Below are positions 24,240 to 36,972 of a DNA stretch of 64,000 nt, piece after piece (the first letter of the stretch is position 1; each line of letters starts with the position of its first letter). The DNA lies in NCBI GenBank assembly GCA_020226215.1, contig CM035234.1, positions 49,479,275-49,543,274 of the forward strand, given 5' to 3'. The position numbers were made by a program, and so were the translations under genes. Below the pieces are notes generated by a model. That model did no database searches. It saw nothing but the letters and a program-made list of their open reading frames with translations, and was not told where the DNA came from. The DNA comes from Sindora glabra (taxonomy: Eukaryota > Streptophyta > Magnoliopsida > Fabales > Fabaceae).

Positions 24240-26227
24240 AGTTAGTGATACTTCATAGGTATTAGATACTTGGTATGATTCTCACATTTGCAATGGTTTA
24301 TAAATGATGATGAGAAATGGATAGTTAACTAAAAGAGATGTGTTGTTATAGCTAAGAAATGAAGTAAAAGTTACTACATTAACCTTAGGAATTTTATTTA
24401 GGATTGGATTCTAGATATACTATAGTTTTAAATGATTGTTTATGTTCCAAATTTCTATTTGTGTTTAAAAAAAAAGAAAGATTTTATATTTGAAATAAAG
24501 GATGAAAAATGTTCCATAAAAAGGATAGTGTTTTATATTGTACTAGAACTTTAAGGAATAATCTTTATAGTATTGAAGATACAAAATTCATGTTATGACT
24601 TTAACAAAGTAATAAAAGGAAACATGATAATCAAAATTATGCATTAACATGGCATCATAGACCTAGACATATATCCAAGAATAGGATTAGCTTATGAATC
24701 TTATTAAAGAGGAAAAGTGACTAAGTCATTACTTGTTGAACAAGTGGAATAAACCTCCAATATTTTAGATTTGATCCACACAAATATGTGTGGGCCACTA
24801 CATGTTTGGACCTAGGGAGGCTTCTTTTACTTAATAACCTTTACTGATGATTTTTTCTATGTATAGGCATATGTTTCTTATCAAAAATAAATATGAAACC
24901 TTTGAAAAGCTTGAATTCAAATATGAAGTAGAGAAACCAAAAAAGCAAAAGTATTAAAATTTTTTTGTTTGATCAAGAAGTTGAATACGTGAGTGCCTAA
25001 TTCTTTGATCATCTAAAAGAAAATATGATTCTCTTATAGTGGGCTCATCCAAGAACCCTATAGCTTAATGGATTTTTTGAGAGGATAAATCAAAATTTAT
25101 TAGATATAGTTCAATCTATGATGGGTTTCACTTATCTTTCTACATTTTTTCTGGGTCTATGCCCAAAAAACTAATGCTTATCTTCTAAATCAGGTTCCTT
25201 CTAAATCAATGCCTAAAACACCATATAAGATGAGGTTTGGAAAAGGACCTAACTACATAGGCAATATGTGACATTGATTAAAAAAAATGGTAGTGAATAA
25301 AAAGTCTTTTAGTTGCAAAGATCTATTCATGGATTGAAATGGGTTTCCTAAAGTTAGAACATTCCTTTTAATAATGCAATCAAATAGTTTGATTTCATTG
25401 AAAATCAAAATGAACCTTATGTTTTCAAAAGGTTAGTGGGAGTATAGTCACTTTTTATGCTTCATGTCATTAGGAATAATGTACGTATGTAGTAAGCAAC
25501 AAAAGCATGGTTATTCATTAATTTTTCTATAAAATATTTAGGTGAAACATCCTATATATTAAGGATAAAGATCCATACAAGTTGATTGCTTAGCATGATC
25601 CAAACAATGTAAATAGAGAAGATGTTGAAGCATAATGCATGCTATACTATGTATAAATCTTGATATAACATGTTATGGGTGTTACGAGTAGATATAGTCT
25701 AATCGAAGTAAGGAATACTAAGAGGTTATGAAAAGGATTGTTTAAGTACTTGAAAAGGACTAATTTTTTTTTCATGGTATATGAATGAGGAAAATTGAAA
25801 TTAGAATTATAGATTTTAGTTTTCAATTCGATATAAATAACTTAAAGACAACATTTGGTTTTGTGTTTGCCTTGAAATAGTGGAATAGAATAATCTATTA
25901 AGAGTTCCAAGTAGAATAACAATCATCGACTCAATTATTAAGCCTAAGTATATTGCTATATTAGATGTCACAAAGGAAGTTGTTTGGATAAGGAACTTCA
26001 CCTTATAATTAGGTGTGGCTCCAAGCATTGTTAATCTAGTAAGTGTATATTATGACAATAATGGTGCCATTGCAAGTAAAGGTAAGGTCTCATTAAAGAT
26101 CCAAACATGTGATATAAATTTACCATTCTTAGAGCACATAACAAATCCACTTATTAGACTAACGCAACAAGTTTATAAATGTCATCTTGAAAAGATAGGC
26201 ATAAAATGCATAGGCAATTGGCTTTAA
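24240..26227 (+). pseudogene. Copia pol remnant (protease, integrase, RT, RNase H)
   Basis: In order: a protease active-site remnant VLDTWYDSHICNG (about 24258-24300, normally DTGCSSHIC); a pre-integrase segment with WHHRPRHISKNRI (about 24645-24690); integrase with DLIHTNMCGPLH, ITFTDDFS and, after frameshifts, remnants of the catalytic core and the PYKMRFGK-type end (about 24765-25260); the end of reverse transcriptase with FDFIENQNEPYVFKR (about 25385-25430); and RNase H with VYYDNNGAIA (about 26047) in a short open stretch ending at 26227. Most of reverse transcriptase, including the YVDD site, is deleted. Frameshifts and stops make it inactive. Confidence 0.9.
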
Positions 26228-26241
26228 AGCAAGTGATAGAT

Positions 26242-27905
26242 CGTTAAAGTAGTGCCTTACAAGCCAATTACATGTGATATAGTAAAATACTTCTTGTGAA
26301 CTTTTTCATTCAATTAATTATTAATAAAAAGGTATTTTATCTTTCTTTATTAGTCATTTAATTATTATTTATATTTGATAAAGTCCAAAGATCAAGATGT
26401 CTCATGGAATTTGATCATGTAAAGAGATGATGATCATGAAACATATTCCTTACAAGCTTAGATCTTAAAATGCTTTTAGTAATAGAGTTATTGGGAATGG
26501 ACACTAATGACCCAGATAAACTAATACATATAATACGTGGTTAAGTGTGAGGATATCCTATTTCATGGACATCAATTTGGCGACACTAGTGCATATATGT
26601 AGATGCTCATTAGATGAATGAGTTACTGAGCTAGCCCATTTAAAAATTCCTATATGGATATGTTGAATCGAAATTCTTAAGTCACAATAATACAAAGTTG
26701 ATCCATTAACCTAAGACATCATAATAATCTTCTAAATAGTACATTATACTTTAATATTATCTTAATTCCTATAAGTCATCTAAGGAACATCTATTAGGTA
26801 TAAACTTACCACATATGAATATCTGTAAATATCAATAAGAAATTCATCACTTTTTACAAAGAAAAGAGAATGTTTTATGTTATTTTATGAATTATAACTT
26901 GGAAATCCTTGGTTCAGGTGGGAGAAAATTAGAAAATGAGTTTTTTGAGTTTCACACAATAAGTCATGAATTCTAAATTTGATACATAGTAGTTCAATGA
27001 CTAAGGTTACGACTAATTACCATGCTTTAAGTTCAACCAATATATTAAATAATGGTAAGATTGTACTACACTATAATTACAATTAAAAAAAGTTCATTTT
27101 TAGAATTCATGTTAACTAGTTCATGATATATTGCTAGATATTAATCATGAATTTTAAGATTTAGAATTAATAAGATTAATTCTAAATATTAAATTAAAAG
27201 GCTTTAATTTAATCATAGCTCACTACTAGTTTAATAGTAAACTTAAAAGGTTAAACATATAAGATCAGATGTATCCACATTTATTTATTTGAAACCATTA
27301 GTTCAATTGTGAGATAATTGACAATTCAACAGAGAAAAGAAATAAAAATAAATAAAGAGTTTTTTTATTTTATTGATACTTTCTAGAAAAATAAATAATA
27401 AATAAAGAATTTATTTATTGATTTATTTTATCAGAAAATAATCTAAAAATAAATAATTTATTTATTTATTAGGCAATTTTTAGATGTATTTTATTTTAAT
27501 TAGGATTCTTGAAAATCCTTTTAGGATTCTAGTAGACAAGTTATAAGATGACTATAAAAGGATGTCTACAAGAGACATATTAGTCGCCAATACGTGTGTG
27601 CTCATGTGTTAAGCTCTTTTTTCTCCTTTTCTCTCTATAATTACCATTCACTATTGCTAGCATGAAGGTATGATGGAGTGGATGCCAGTCATGTGAACTA
27701 ATCTTAGAGAAGGTACACTTAGGTCTTTCAATTGAAATTCCAAAAAAACATACAACCAAGAGAGAGGTAAAATTATTTTTCCCTAATTGTATATTGATAA
27801 ATTGAATTAATTGCATGAATGGTCCTTAGGAAGGAAATTTGGATTAATTAATTTTTTTAAACTTCTATTGCATTTGCATATGATGTGATCCTAAATTTCC
27901 CAACA
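26242..27905 (+). mobile_element. 3' LTR of the copia element
   Basis: It starts CGTTAAAGTAGTGCC (probably TGTTAAAG) directly after a purine-rich tract and ends TTTCCCAACA, 1664 bp. It is collinear with the 5' LTR but has only one copy of the 205-bp segment. The minus-strand frame at 27580-27816 is LTR sequence. Confidence 0.88.
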
Positions 27906-28565
27906 TTATATTCTCTTAATTAAAATCTACTAGGTTACAAACACTTAGAGCTAACCCTCATATAATTAATGGATTAGAATTTTCATAATTTGGAGACTTT
28001 GTAGCCTAAGTTTTGACTTAAATACTATAATAGCTCCAATGTTATTTGATTTTCATCATTTTGGTCGGAGCTATTTTTCTACCTTCAAAATGACATTAAT
28101 TTGACCTTAAAGGCTTAGAAACGTGTTGCTTTATGTGTTAGCTAACTAGACAATGAAATTTTGCTATTGGGCTCCTAAACTTGAGGTATGGGCCAAATAG
28201 TGAGGAAAAGTCAACTCTACTACATTAGGACAACACTATTGGATTAGTTTCATAGCCAAATTTAACCCACCAAGTGTTCAAATTAACTTTTTCACAAAAC
28301 ACAAAGTTGTAAAGAATTCTCTTAGTTTTAAATTCATATAAAGATTAGCTTGATCAGAAATCCAGAGCTCAAGTTATAATAAAAAAGTTGAAATAGTCTC
28401 AAATTCTCAAAATTAATCATTGTTTTCCATTTAACTCAAAAATCATGATTTATTCCAAAATAAAACCTAAACTCACTAAAATAAGCACAATGACTCCTTA
28501 AGAGACGTAATATGGGGGATGGGGGAAATAAGTATAAAATATTATATATAGATATATATATGTCA
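27906..28565 (-). mobile_element. Athila-like 3' LTR, right part
   Basis: It matches 48450-49036 plus 52159-52222 of the 5' LTR, with shared 'tcataattt', 'ttttcatcattttggt', 'actacatta' and 'aaattaatcattgtttt'. The minus-strand LTR start reads TGACATATATATATC, next to the GTGTGGAAAAATT purine-rich tract at about 28566-28578. Confidence 0.85.
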
Positions 28566-29586
28566 AATTTTTCCACACTTAACATCTGTAAATCTTTAGA
28601 CAAAACACACTTAAAGTTAAAATGAAACTAAACCACAAGTTAACTTTACAATAATTTTGATAATGTAAAACTAAAAGTAAGGGACAATCAAACTCTCAAG
28701 AAACATAAAACATTATGAATGAACTAATCTAGACAACTTAAACATCAATTAATATAAAATTTTCATTTAAAAATATTAGATCAAATTGGTAAACCTTCAC
28801 AAAAAATAACAATTCTCCAACTCTCAAATGCTTATTATGATTATTCACTTAAATTTAATCCATGAAAATGTACAATCATAATCTTACTTATCATTTTATC
28901 TTCACTACTTAAAATCACATACAAAACATAAATCAAAAGGACTTTATTTAAGGTTATAATGGGGTTAGGGAAAATAAAAAATGGCAAAATTCTAGATATG
29001 CAACAAAATAATCAAAAAGATTAGTTGAACATTTGAAAGTACACAATATAGGCATATCATGAATAATTGCAACTTCAACATGATGCTTTTATTTTTAATT
29101 CAAACACTCATTTACCTCTTTTTTTAATTCCTTTTCTCTCTTTTTTGGTTCTTTCTTTTTCCATTTTTTTACTTTGTTTCTTTTTTTCCCTTTTCTTCTT
29201 TTTTTTAATATTTTTTAAATTTTTTTAAAGAAACACTTGATTGCAAAAAATAACCTTGCATAATATACCTCTAAGCTCACATAAGAACCAATCTCATAAG
29301 CTTACAAATGCTCTACTAATTTCTAAAGTTAAGTAAAGACACTTGTATTTTTCCCCCTTTAAAGACTTATAATTGGGCTAATCAACAAAAAAAACCAATT
29401 TCAAGCTCAAAAAACCTAATCAATAGAAAAATGCAAAGAAATGTTATTTGGTTAAGTAGACTTAAAGCAAGCAATGTCTTTACGATATTTATGTATGCAA
29501 GTGGAAAAATGTAATATGAAAAAGAATTAAAGCAAGTTCTAAGGCACACAATCATGGATGAAAATCATACACAAGAAATAAAGAAA
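28566..29586 (-). other. Athila-like 3' untranslated region, first part
   Basis: This non-coding stretch lies between the 3' LTR and the CACTA element. On the minus strand it includes AAGTGTGGAAAAATT next to the LTR, resembling the polypurine tract and GTGTGGGGG context of Athila elements. A long pyrimidine-rich stretch lies at about 29105-29220. It continues right of the CACTA element at 42599. Confidence 0.6.
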
Positions 29587-30597
29587 CACTACAACGAATG
29601 ATGTATTTAGCATCAATTTAACTACTGCTAAAATAGGTTATGGTGATTTTCAAAATCATCTCATAAATTGGAATTAGGAAGGTATTAATGGTAGTTTATG
29701 ACAATCACAAAAAATGTATGTTTAATGATAGTTAACACTGTTAAATGTAGATTTCTTTCAACTTGATAATAATTTTTTTTGTATTTAATGGTGGTTATTT
29801 ATTTTTATTTTTTAAAAAATTTATTTTTATAGCAATTTATTTAAATTTAGAGATAGTTTAAGTTAATTTTTATCATACTTTTTTTACAATGGTTTTTGTG
29901 AACTTACCAACGATTTTTTGCATTTTTTTAAAAAATAGTTAATTTTAGCAATAGTTTCATTAGCAATTTTTTTACTATTTTTGTTATATAATTTTTTCCT
30001 TTTTAAACTACTAGTAATAATTTTTTTAAAAAATTTCCTTTGATTTTATAATTTTTAATACATATTATTTTGATAGGAAAATTTTTACAAAAGTTTATTT
30101 GATTTTTGTTACTGAATAATCTAAATTGTCAATTATATTCATTCCCTAGTTTATTTATTTCAAATCAAATTTTAGCTCACTAGAATATTTTACAACAAAT
30201 CCATAAATTTCAATTTCAAAGTAAACCAAATTGATGCTTCATACAAATTAAAAGTAAACATTCAAACAATACTCCTATCGAAAATTATCCTCAATTTAAA
30301 TACAATTGGTAACAATTCAAAGTTCGTAAATCTAACAACTCGAGGACCATAATAATGCATCTACAAATGAGAAAGATCATGACAAGTAGAGGAAAAAGCC
30401 TTTACTTCTATCATGTCCATTTCTAGTATCTGCTATCTATTAAAACAATTAATAAATAATTACAATACAACAAGTGAATGAAAAATCATGAGTAATGAAT
30501 GACCAAATGTAGTGAATAAAAAAAAATTACTAAAGTATGGGTTTTGTTACTTAAAATAAGTATTATGTCTAATTTTTGAACTAATTCTTTAAAGATA

Positions 30598-30916
30598 CTC
30601 CCTCCATTTCTTTTTATCCGTCGCATCTTGAAGAAGATTTTTGTTCTTTTTTATCTGTCGCTTTAGAATTTCAATGAAGTATTAAATATTCTTTTTTCAA
30701 ATCTATTCTTTTCTTTCATTAATAAATGTTTTATTATTTTACACTATTAGTTAACTTGTATTTATTTCTTTATATTTTTCTCTTTATTTTTAATTATCTT
30801 AAATTTTGTGCATAAAGGGTAACCTTATAAAGTTCATTAAAAATAAATAAATTTAACTACTTTCTTAATATATGTGAAATTAGTTAATGACGATAGATAA
30901 ATACGAACAAAGGAAG
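30598..30916. mobile_element. Stowaway-like MITE
   Basis: A 319-bp non-coding unit starts CTCCCTCCATTTC and ends with the complement of CTTCCTTTGTTCG. About 17 of 25 terminal bases match. TA flanks both sides (30596-30597 and 30917-30918), as for Tc1/mariner-type Stowaway elements. Confidence 0.85.
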
Positions 30917-30992
30917 TATAAACTAATTCACAAAAATTTGGAGGTTCAAAAGTTAATTTAACAGAAATTTTAACTCAGATTTAGCAAATAAA

Positions 30993-31640
30993 ATGGATAA
31001 TGGGTCTGATGAGGAAGACTCATTTTTTGATTTGGACTTGGTGTCCATAATTCCAACCACAAAGAAAACAATAACATCTGCAATAAAGGAGAAGAAAGAC
31101 TCAACAAAATGGCAAACAAGGTTTGTGAAAGTGAAGTTAATATTTCAAAAACAACCCTTTCTTCGTCCTTCATTGAGCCAATTTCCAAAAGAAAGATCCT
31201 CCCAATAGAACCCATTTCTAAAACTCAATCTCCCATTTCTCTTGTTGAATCAACTCCTGGCTTTACAATATCTATATTTAAAAAGCCTAAGGTTTTGGCA
31301 GATAAAAAAAAATACAGAAGTCATAATGGCACATGGAAAACTAAGTGAATAAGCAACAGCAGGTACAAGATAAGGTTTCTACAGTGAAAGTAGGTATTGA
31401 AGAAAGCCAAAATTTGCCATCACTTGGCAAAGCTTACAACACAAGAAGTTACCGAAGCAAATGCAAAAGTCAAAGTTTACAAGAAACAAAATCAAAGCCA
31501 TTTTCAAAGGATATCTAGCAGAAATATCTAAAGGCTGTAAAGCCTCCGTATGTCAATATTTCAAAAAAGTACAGTTATAGGATGAATTTTTCTGGGGAGT
31601 TATCTTCGACTTCATCACAGAACGAGAAATAGGGGAATTT
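30993..31640 (+). pseudogene. Coding-like fragment inside the CACTA element, function unknown
   Basis: Three plus-strand frames follow one another with coding-like composition: an acidic start MDNGSDEEDSFFDLDL (30993 onward), a Ser/Lys/Pro-rich stretch (31109-31348) with ISKRKILPIEPISKTQ, then a Lys/Ser-rich stretch from 31345 ending near 31630 with one internal stop. Two frameshifts therefore separate what looks like one former reading frame of about 200 residues. Base composition is richer in G and C than its surroundings. I recognise no domain. It could be a CACTA accessory protein (TNPA-like) or a captured host gene piece. The minus-strand frame at 30970-31215 is its shadow. Confidence 0.45.
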
Positions 31641-33147
31641 TTTTGGCTAAAATGAAGGTTATTTGTAAGCGTCGAGGTAGGAAATACAAACAACAATAGT
31701 TTAAAAAATATAATTGCAAAATGAACAATAAAATGGATAAAAAGGAAAACTCAAAAATAATTTAGTCCAAAAATCAACACCCAATATATATAACATGAGT
31801 TTTTAAAAAAATAAATAATTCATCAAAAATAAAAATTCAAATTAAACATACTCAAAAATGGTGCACCTTTCAAGCTAAAAGATAAAAATAATAAAAAGAA
31901 GAATAAAAGGAAGCATTGGAAATAGAAGCTGGAAACTAGTTTATGTAATTCATATACAAGGCATTGGAAAAAGGGATGAAGCAAACAAAGAGGAGCAGTA
32001 GTAGATGAAGATGATAGTCTTTGTCACTAATTGGGTTGGCTTTTATGTTTGCATCTAGTATTGATTCGGGGGAGTATTCTGGTATGTTTGGGCTACTATG
32101 TGAAACGTAAGTGCATGAATGGCTTTGTTTTAAGCTAGTTTATGTTGTGAGTTAACCTTCAGAGGTAGTTGTCTGCATTATTGTGTAATACGAAGATAAG
32201 TGGGGGTAATGCCACAATGCAAAAAAATATGTATATAGCATTAGTTAAAAATGCTACTTAGCATCAATTATTAATGGCAAGAAGGCAATGTTTGTTTTTG
32301 TTACTATGAGTTGTTGATACCTTCGATTCCAAACTGACACCAAGCGTGGCATAATTTTGTATACCCTATTAATTTTTTATTATTCAAATTAAAATTTAGT
32401 TTGAAGATTTTATTCTGTTTGTAAACAAATTTTGTTTTAATTATCTTTTAAAGGGAAAAATTAAAAAAAGATGAAATTTTACAATAATGGATGCTTTATA
32501 TTAGAATAAAAAAATTAAAAGGTAAGATTGCAAATTAAATTGCTTGCCTTTTTCGTAGAAAATTTTGAAACGTGATTAGATCTTATAATTAAACAACCAA
32601 ACTTTTAAAAATTTAAGGATAAAAGTAAATAAAATTTGATAGAGTTTCATTTTTTTTGTTAATAAGAACTTCTGAAGAAAATTAATTCTTCATTGTTTTC
32701 TTAAAAAATTAGAAAATAAAAAAATGAAATGCTCCTAACTGATAAATATAAAAGAATTTGTTGAAGAAAATAGAAAATATATCTTGTTTCAAAGGTGGTT
32801 AAGTTATAGATATATGGTGCAATTCTATGTATCATTGATATAAACGTAATTACACACACGTGCATGAAACAAAAATCCTAGAATTATAAGCTAATAACAA
32901 ATATGCTATCACAATTTTTTTTTAAAAAAAGTCCTCTACATTCAGATTCTATGTAGCCTAAAGTCATGAATTTGGAAGTCAATAAACATATAAGTAGATG
33001 ACAATAAATATATATATCACCTATATCAATAAACACTAACAACATAATAAAATAAAATTTTATAATTAATAAGGATTGAGGAGTCATAGAGAAATACTTT
33101 ACCTTAAAATTTCAATCAAATAAATAAGGTTCACTGAAAGAAGATTT
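31641..33147. other. CACTA interior, no gene seen
   Basis: Non-coding sequence. 31990-32220 is richer in G and C and could be the 3' end of the preceding coding-like fragment. 32225-32300 holds an inverted pair of TAGCAT(T/C)A words. The minus-strand frame at 32884-33087 is low-complexity. Confidence 0.4.
33143..33147. other. Target-site duplication GATTT (left)
   Basis: GATTT is repeated exactly at 39726-39730, on the far side of the LTR element. Confidence 0.92.
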
Positions 33148-33723
33148 TGTTAGAATTTTTTTTTATGTGAGCTATCATTAATTGTAGATTTTTTTTTTAT
33201 AAAACTAGCTAAACAATGATCCAAGAAGTTTTTATTTTTTGAAGCCCAATTTGTTAAAGTGATCTATTATTTGGATTTATAAATACTTGATTTTGGATTA
33301 ATGTGTTTGGCGGTTAAAGTATAGGCCTATACCGTTTATGACTCGTAATGGAAGGGTCTGATAGAATTTTGTTTATATTGTCTAGGTCTCCTCTCCACTC
33401 CTAACTTAATTCATTTATTGGTTTATCCCATTGAGAGCCACACATTGTAGGAGAAGGAGAAGGAGAAGGAGAAGGAGAAGAAAACCTATGTCTGAAGTAT
33501 TCATTTGAATACTATTTTGTTTATGAGAATTAAATCTATGATAAGGGTACGCTTCTGCATTAATTTTATTTTATAGTATCCAAATTATATATATAAGTTT
33601 TATAAAAATTATTAAAGTAAATTAGGAAGAATGTAATCCAAATTTCTTTTTGGTTTTAGTTCATAGAATTTGTGGTTTTAGATTTGATATGAAGATCTTG
33701 TTAAATGTTTAATATTTCTTACA
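33148..33723 (+). mobile_element. 5' LTR of the LARD-like element
   Basis: 576 bp. It contains a GGAGAA hexamer run (33449-33480), reduced in the 3' LTR, and a short AT run where the 3' LTR has a long one. Confidence 0.93.
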
Positions 33724-33741
33724 TGTGATATCAGAGTCAAG
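33724..33741 (+). other. Primer binding site of the LARD-like element
   Basis: TGTGATATCAGAGTCAAG directly follows the LTR end and resembles the initiator tRNA-Met site TGGTATCAGAGC. Confidence 0.8.
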
Positions 33742-34263
33742 TTATATCAAATTAGAATTCTAATTTTATTAATTATAATTTGATTTAATTTTATTAACAA
33801 TCATATATATATATTATAAATCAAAATTTGTTTATGTATATATATATATGTGATTTGGCATGATGGTGTTTGAAATTCATTTATATATATTGCTTGTTGC
33901 GAATGTTTGCAATTCGTTTATATATATTGCTTGGTGCGATGACTTATATATATACACACACACACGTGTCGACACACATATGTTTTCTGGCGCATTTTAT
34001 GTCTCGCGTTTATATATATAACTTCGTTTAATCTTCTGGTTATACAATATATATATATATATATTGATTTGTGGCTCTATATATAAGTTTAGCATCTTGT
34101 CATGCTCTAACGCTTAACATTTTGGTGATTATATAATATTATATATATATAAGTGTTTAACATCTGAAACTTGTTATATAATATAAATGTGCGTTTGACC
34201 TTCTGTATACCTTGCCTGGTTTGGCCTTTCATTTTATATCTGTTTTGTCATTTTCTAAGTATT

Positions 34264-34423
34264 CTATAATTCATGATTTTATTTTAATGGTTTCTGCGTT
34301 TGGATTCAAGAGCCTGAATGTTGGACACGCATACACACACATGCACTTTTGTTTGGCATTTGATTTCATGTTTTGTATATAAGTATTTGTTTGGTATCAT
34401 ATATATATATGGACCTTGATGTC

Positions 34424-34461
<38 letters not shown>

Positions 34462-34569
34462 CATGATTTTATTTTAATGGTTTCTGCGTTTTTGGCATTT
34501 GATTTCATGTTTTGTATATAAGTATTTGTTTGGTATCATATATATATATATGGACCTTGATGTCTTCTA
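34264..34569 (+). repeat. Direct duplication with microsatellites
   Basis: The segment at 34264-34429 is repeated, with an internal deletion, at 34455-34569 (shared 'atggtttctgcgttt' and 'atggaccttgatgtcttcta'). An AT run (34430-34457) separates the copies, and a GT run follows the second (34571-34589). Confidence 0.9.
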
Positions 34570-34849
34570 TGTGTGTGTGTGTGTGTGTGACTTTTATAAT
34601 TCATGCTTGGATTTTAGTTTGGCATGAGTTTAATTATTAAAGCTATTTTGATGTGTTTCAAGAATGAGACACAATTTTGAAAATTTTATATGGAAGTATT
34701 TTTTTTTGGCTATTTGGATATATTTTTCTTTATTTAGAATTGAGTTGGTAAAATTAAATATTTATCATCATAGTGATCATTTAGCAAGCTAATGAAATTC
34801 TTTTATGTTATTAGGGATATTCTTATTATTTAAGTTAATTCATATAATC

Positions 34850-36972
34850 AGTTATCCATAGGAGGTTATTATGTAAATTAATTTATATAACTTGGAGCTT
34901 TTATAATCATAGATAGGTTAATGATCTTTCTGCCTACAGGTGTTGGATTTTTTAATTTTTTTATTTATTATTATATTAGATTGATATTCTAAGGATATCT
35001 TAAGGTTTATTACTTTTTTCACCCATATGGGAATTTGTAATAATATTTTAAGATACTTAATGTTTAAAAAAAAATATGAGTTATTATTTATTGTCCATAA
35101 TGTTGACTAAATTTTTATTATCATCATCATTCAGCTCCATGTGTTCTTTTTCCTAAATAATCAATCATTTCCAATTGAAACTCTAGCTGGAAGAAATTAT
35201 CTTTCTTTTTTATTAATTCATTGTTTCCAACATTAGTTATGAGTTATTTACTTTAGGAATAATACAAAAGGGATTAAAGTTTTGAGATTGTGTTATAATG
35301 CAGTATGGTTTTGATTATCAGTATTGGTACATATTGTTCAGCATTCCTTAATGGATTGATCATATTTTATTTTAATTTATAATTTTAGGCTTAATTTAAA
35401 TATTCTGGTTCTTTTGGGAGACTTATGAGTTTAAATAGATAATTATCACTAAAGTGAAATTATTTATTTTAATTTGCAAGTCTTTGAACTATTGATAAAT
35501 ATATATGGGATTGATTTTTAATTATTTCACATAATTACCTACCTAAAGGGGATAAGTATGTGTTGTAATTAAAAATGAGCTTATATATTTTTAATTATTT
35601 TATATAATGGCCTGCCCAAAGGGGGTTACTGTATGATATGATTAGAAATTAGTTTATTGAAGCAAAATATTATTTCTGAATTTATTATATTATTATAAAT
35701 TTTATCTATCCAAAGGGGGTAATTTTATGATAATAATATATTATTCTAGTTGGTTTCAATTTTAAAAGAATTTTTATGTACTACATTCATTACCCAAAGG
35801 AGAAAATGTAGTAATATTTGTATACTCCTAAATATGATTATTTTACCCAAAACTAACATATTGCATTTAATTATTTTCACATAATCTCTTTTGCTATAAA
35901 TATATGTTATTAAACACATGGTATTTGTGAATTTTTTTATTTTTTTAATCATTTTTAAACATGGTATTTATGATTATAATTTTTTTTTTATTTTACCATG
36001 AGTCTTATTAGATCAAGTAAAGTATATTATTGAATTATGTTAATATTATTTTAAATATTTTTATTTTAATTTTTTTAAAAAAAGAGGTTAATTTACATTT
36101 CTAAAAGAAATATGTTAAAGGGATCTAGATAGAATCATAAATTTATCCCTATATTAATCTTGATTTAATGATTGCTTTAATTTTTTAAAATAAATCTATA
36201 TTTTAAGCCTTATTGTAATTTTGAATTGCATAGACTTAAGATGTATTTATGTGCAACATAATTAAAATTGAGGCAATTTTAGATGTAACAATATTTTAAT
36301 CTTATGATCATTTATTATTTTACATTAGAATTGATCGCATGTTATTTATGCTTAGTAGATCATTGTTCTAGACAATTTTTTTTAGTCTCAAATCTTTTGA
36401 AAAGTTTATGGTTTGTTGAAATTATTCACATTAATCGTAAAGCCTTTGAGTTATATCATATGGGATTGATTTATGATTACTATATACAATTACCTGCCTA
36501 AAGGGGGTCGTTACATATTTTAATCAGGGATATTTTGTGAAGCATATGAATTTCTAGAATTACTTTGATTTTAAAAATATGTCTGCCCAAAGGAGATATG
36601 TTTTTAATGCTAAGGTATTATCTTGGTTGGTTTCATGATTAGGAAGGTCTTTTATATGCTACATTTTCTTTCTAAAAGAAGATTGTACTAATATATATTA
36701 CTCCTAAGTTCATGAATTAAAAGTTATATTCTTGCTTCCAATATTATTTCTTTTTGCTTTTATGGTAAAAGTGCTATTTCTTTGATTAATCATTTTTTAG
36801 GCACAATCAAAGTATGTTATTTTACTTTAATTATGAAGATAAACTCGTCTAGAAGATCTATCTGCTTAAAAAATAGTTTTTTTCAATATCATATTATCTT
36901 ATATGTATCTAAGTTAATATATTGAAAGAAAACTTAGTACATACTATACATTTTACCCAAAGGAGAATTTAT
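34850..36972 (+). repeat. Recurring CCCAAAGGGGG-like motif array
   Basis: The motif, best form CCTGCCCAAAGGGGGTTA, recurs with decay at about 34852, 35021, 35539, 35611, 35707, 35791, 36493, 36582, 36668 and 36954. It is usually followed by TTATG/ATTATG-like sequence. On a larger scale 35490-35830 resembles 36440-36710, each running from 'gggattgattt' through several motifs to 'actcctaa'. This points to tandem growth of units of about 80-100 bp and then of about 950 bp. No coding frame runs through it. Confidence 0.75.

Larger units (their letters stand above)
15990..27905 (+). mobile_element. Ty1/copia retrotransposon, decayed, with minisatellite
   Basis: This is a full-length but dead copia element. 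It has a 5' LTR (15990-18038), a tRNA-Met-type primer site (18039-18054), a long non-coding stretch with a minisatellite (18981-21830), gag zinc-knuckle and pol remnants (24095-26227), a purine-rich tract 'aagtgataga' (26231-26240) and a 3' LTR (26242-27905). Flanks ATATA (15985-15989) and TTATA (27906-27910) are a 4-of-5 target duplication. It sits in the Athila-like 3' LTR, six bases from the neighbouring solo LTR. Integrase precedes reverse transcriptase, as in copia. Confidence 0.88.
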
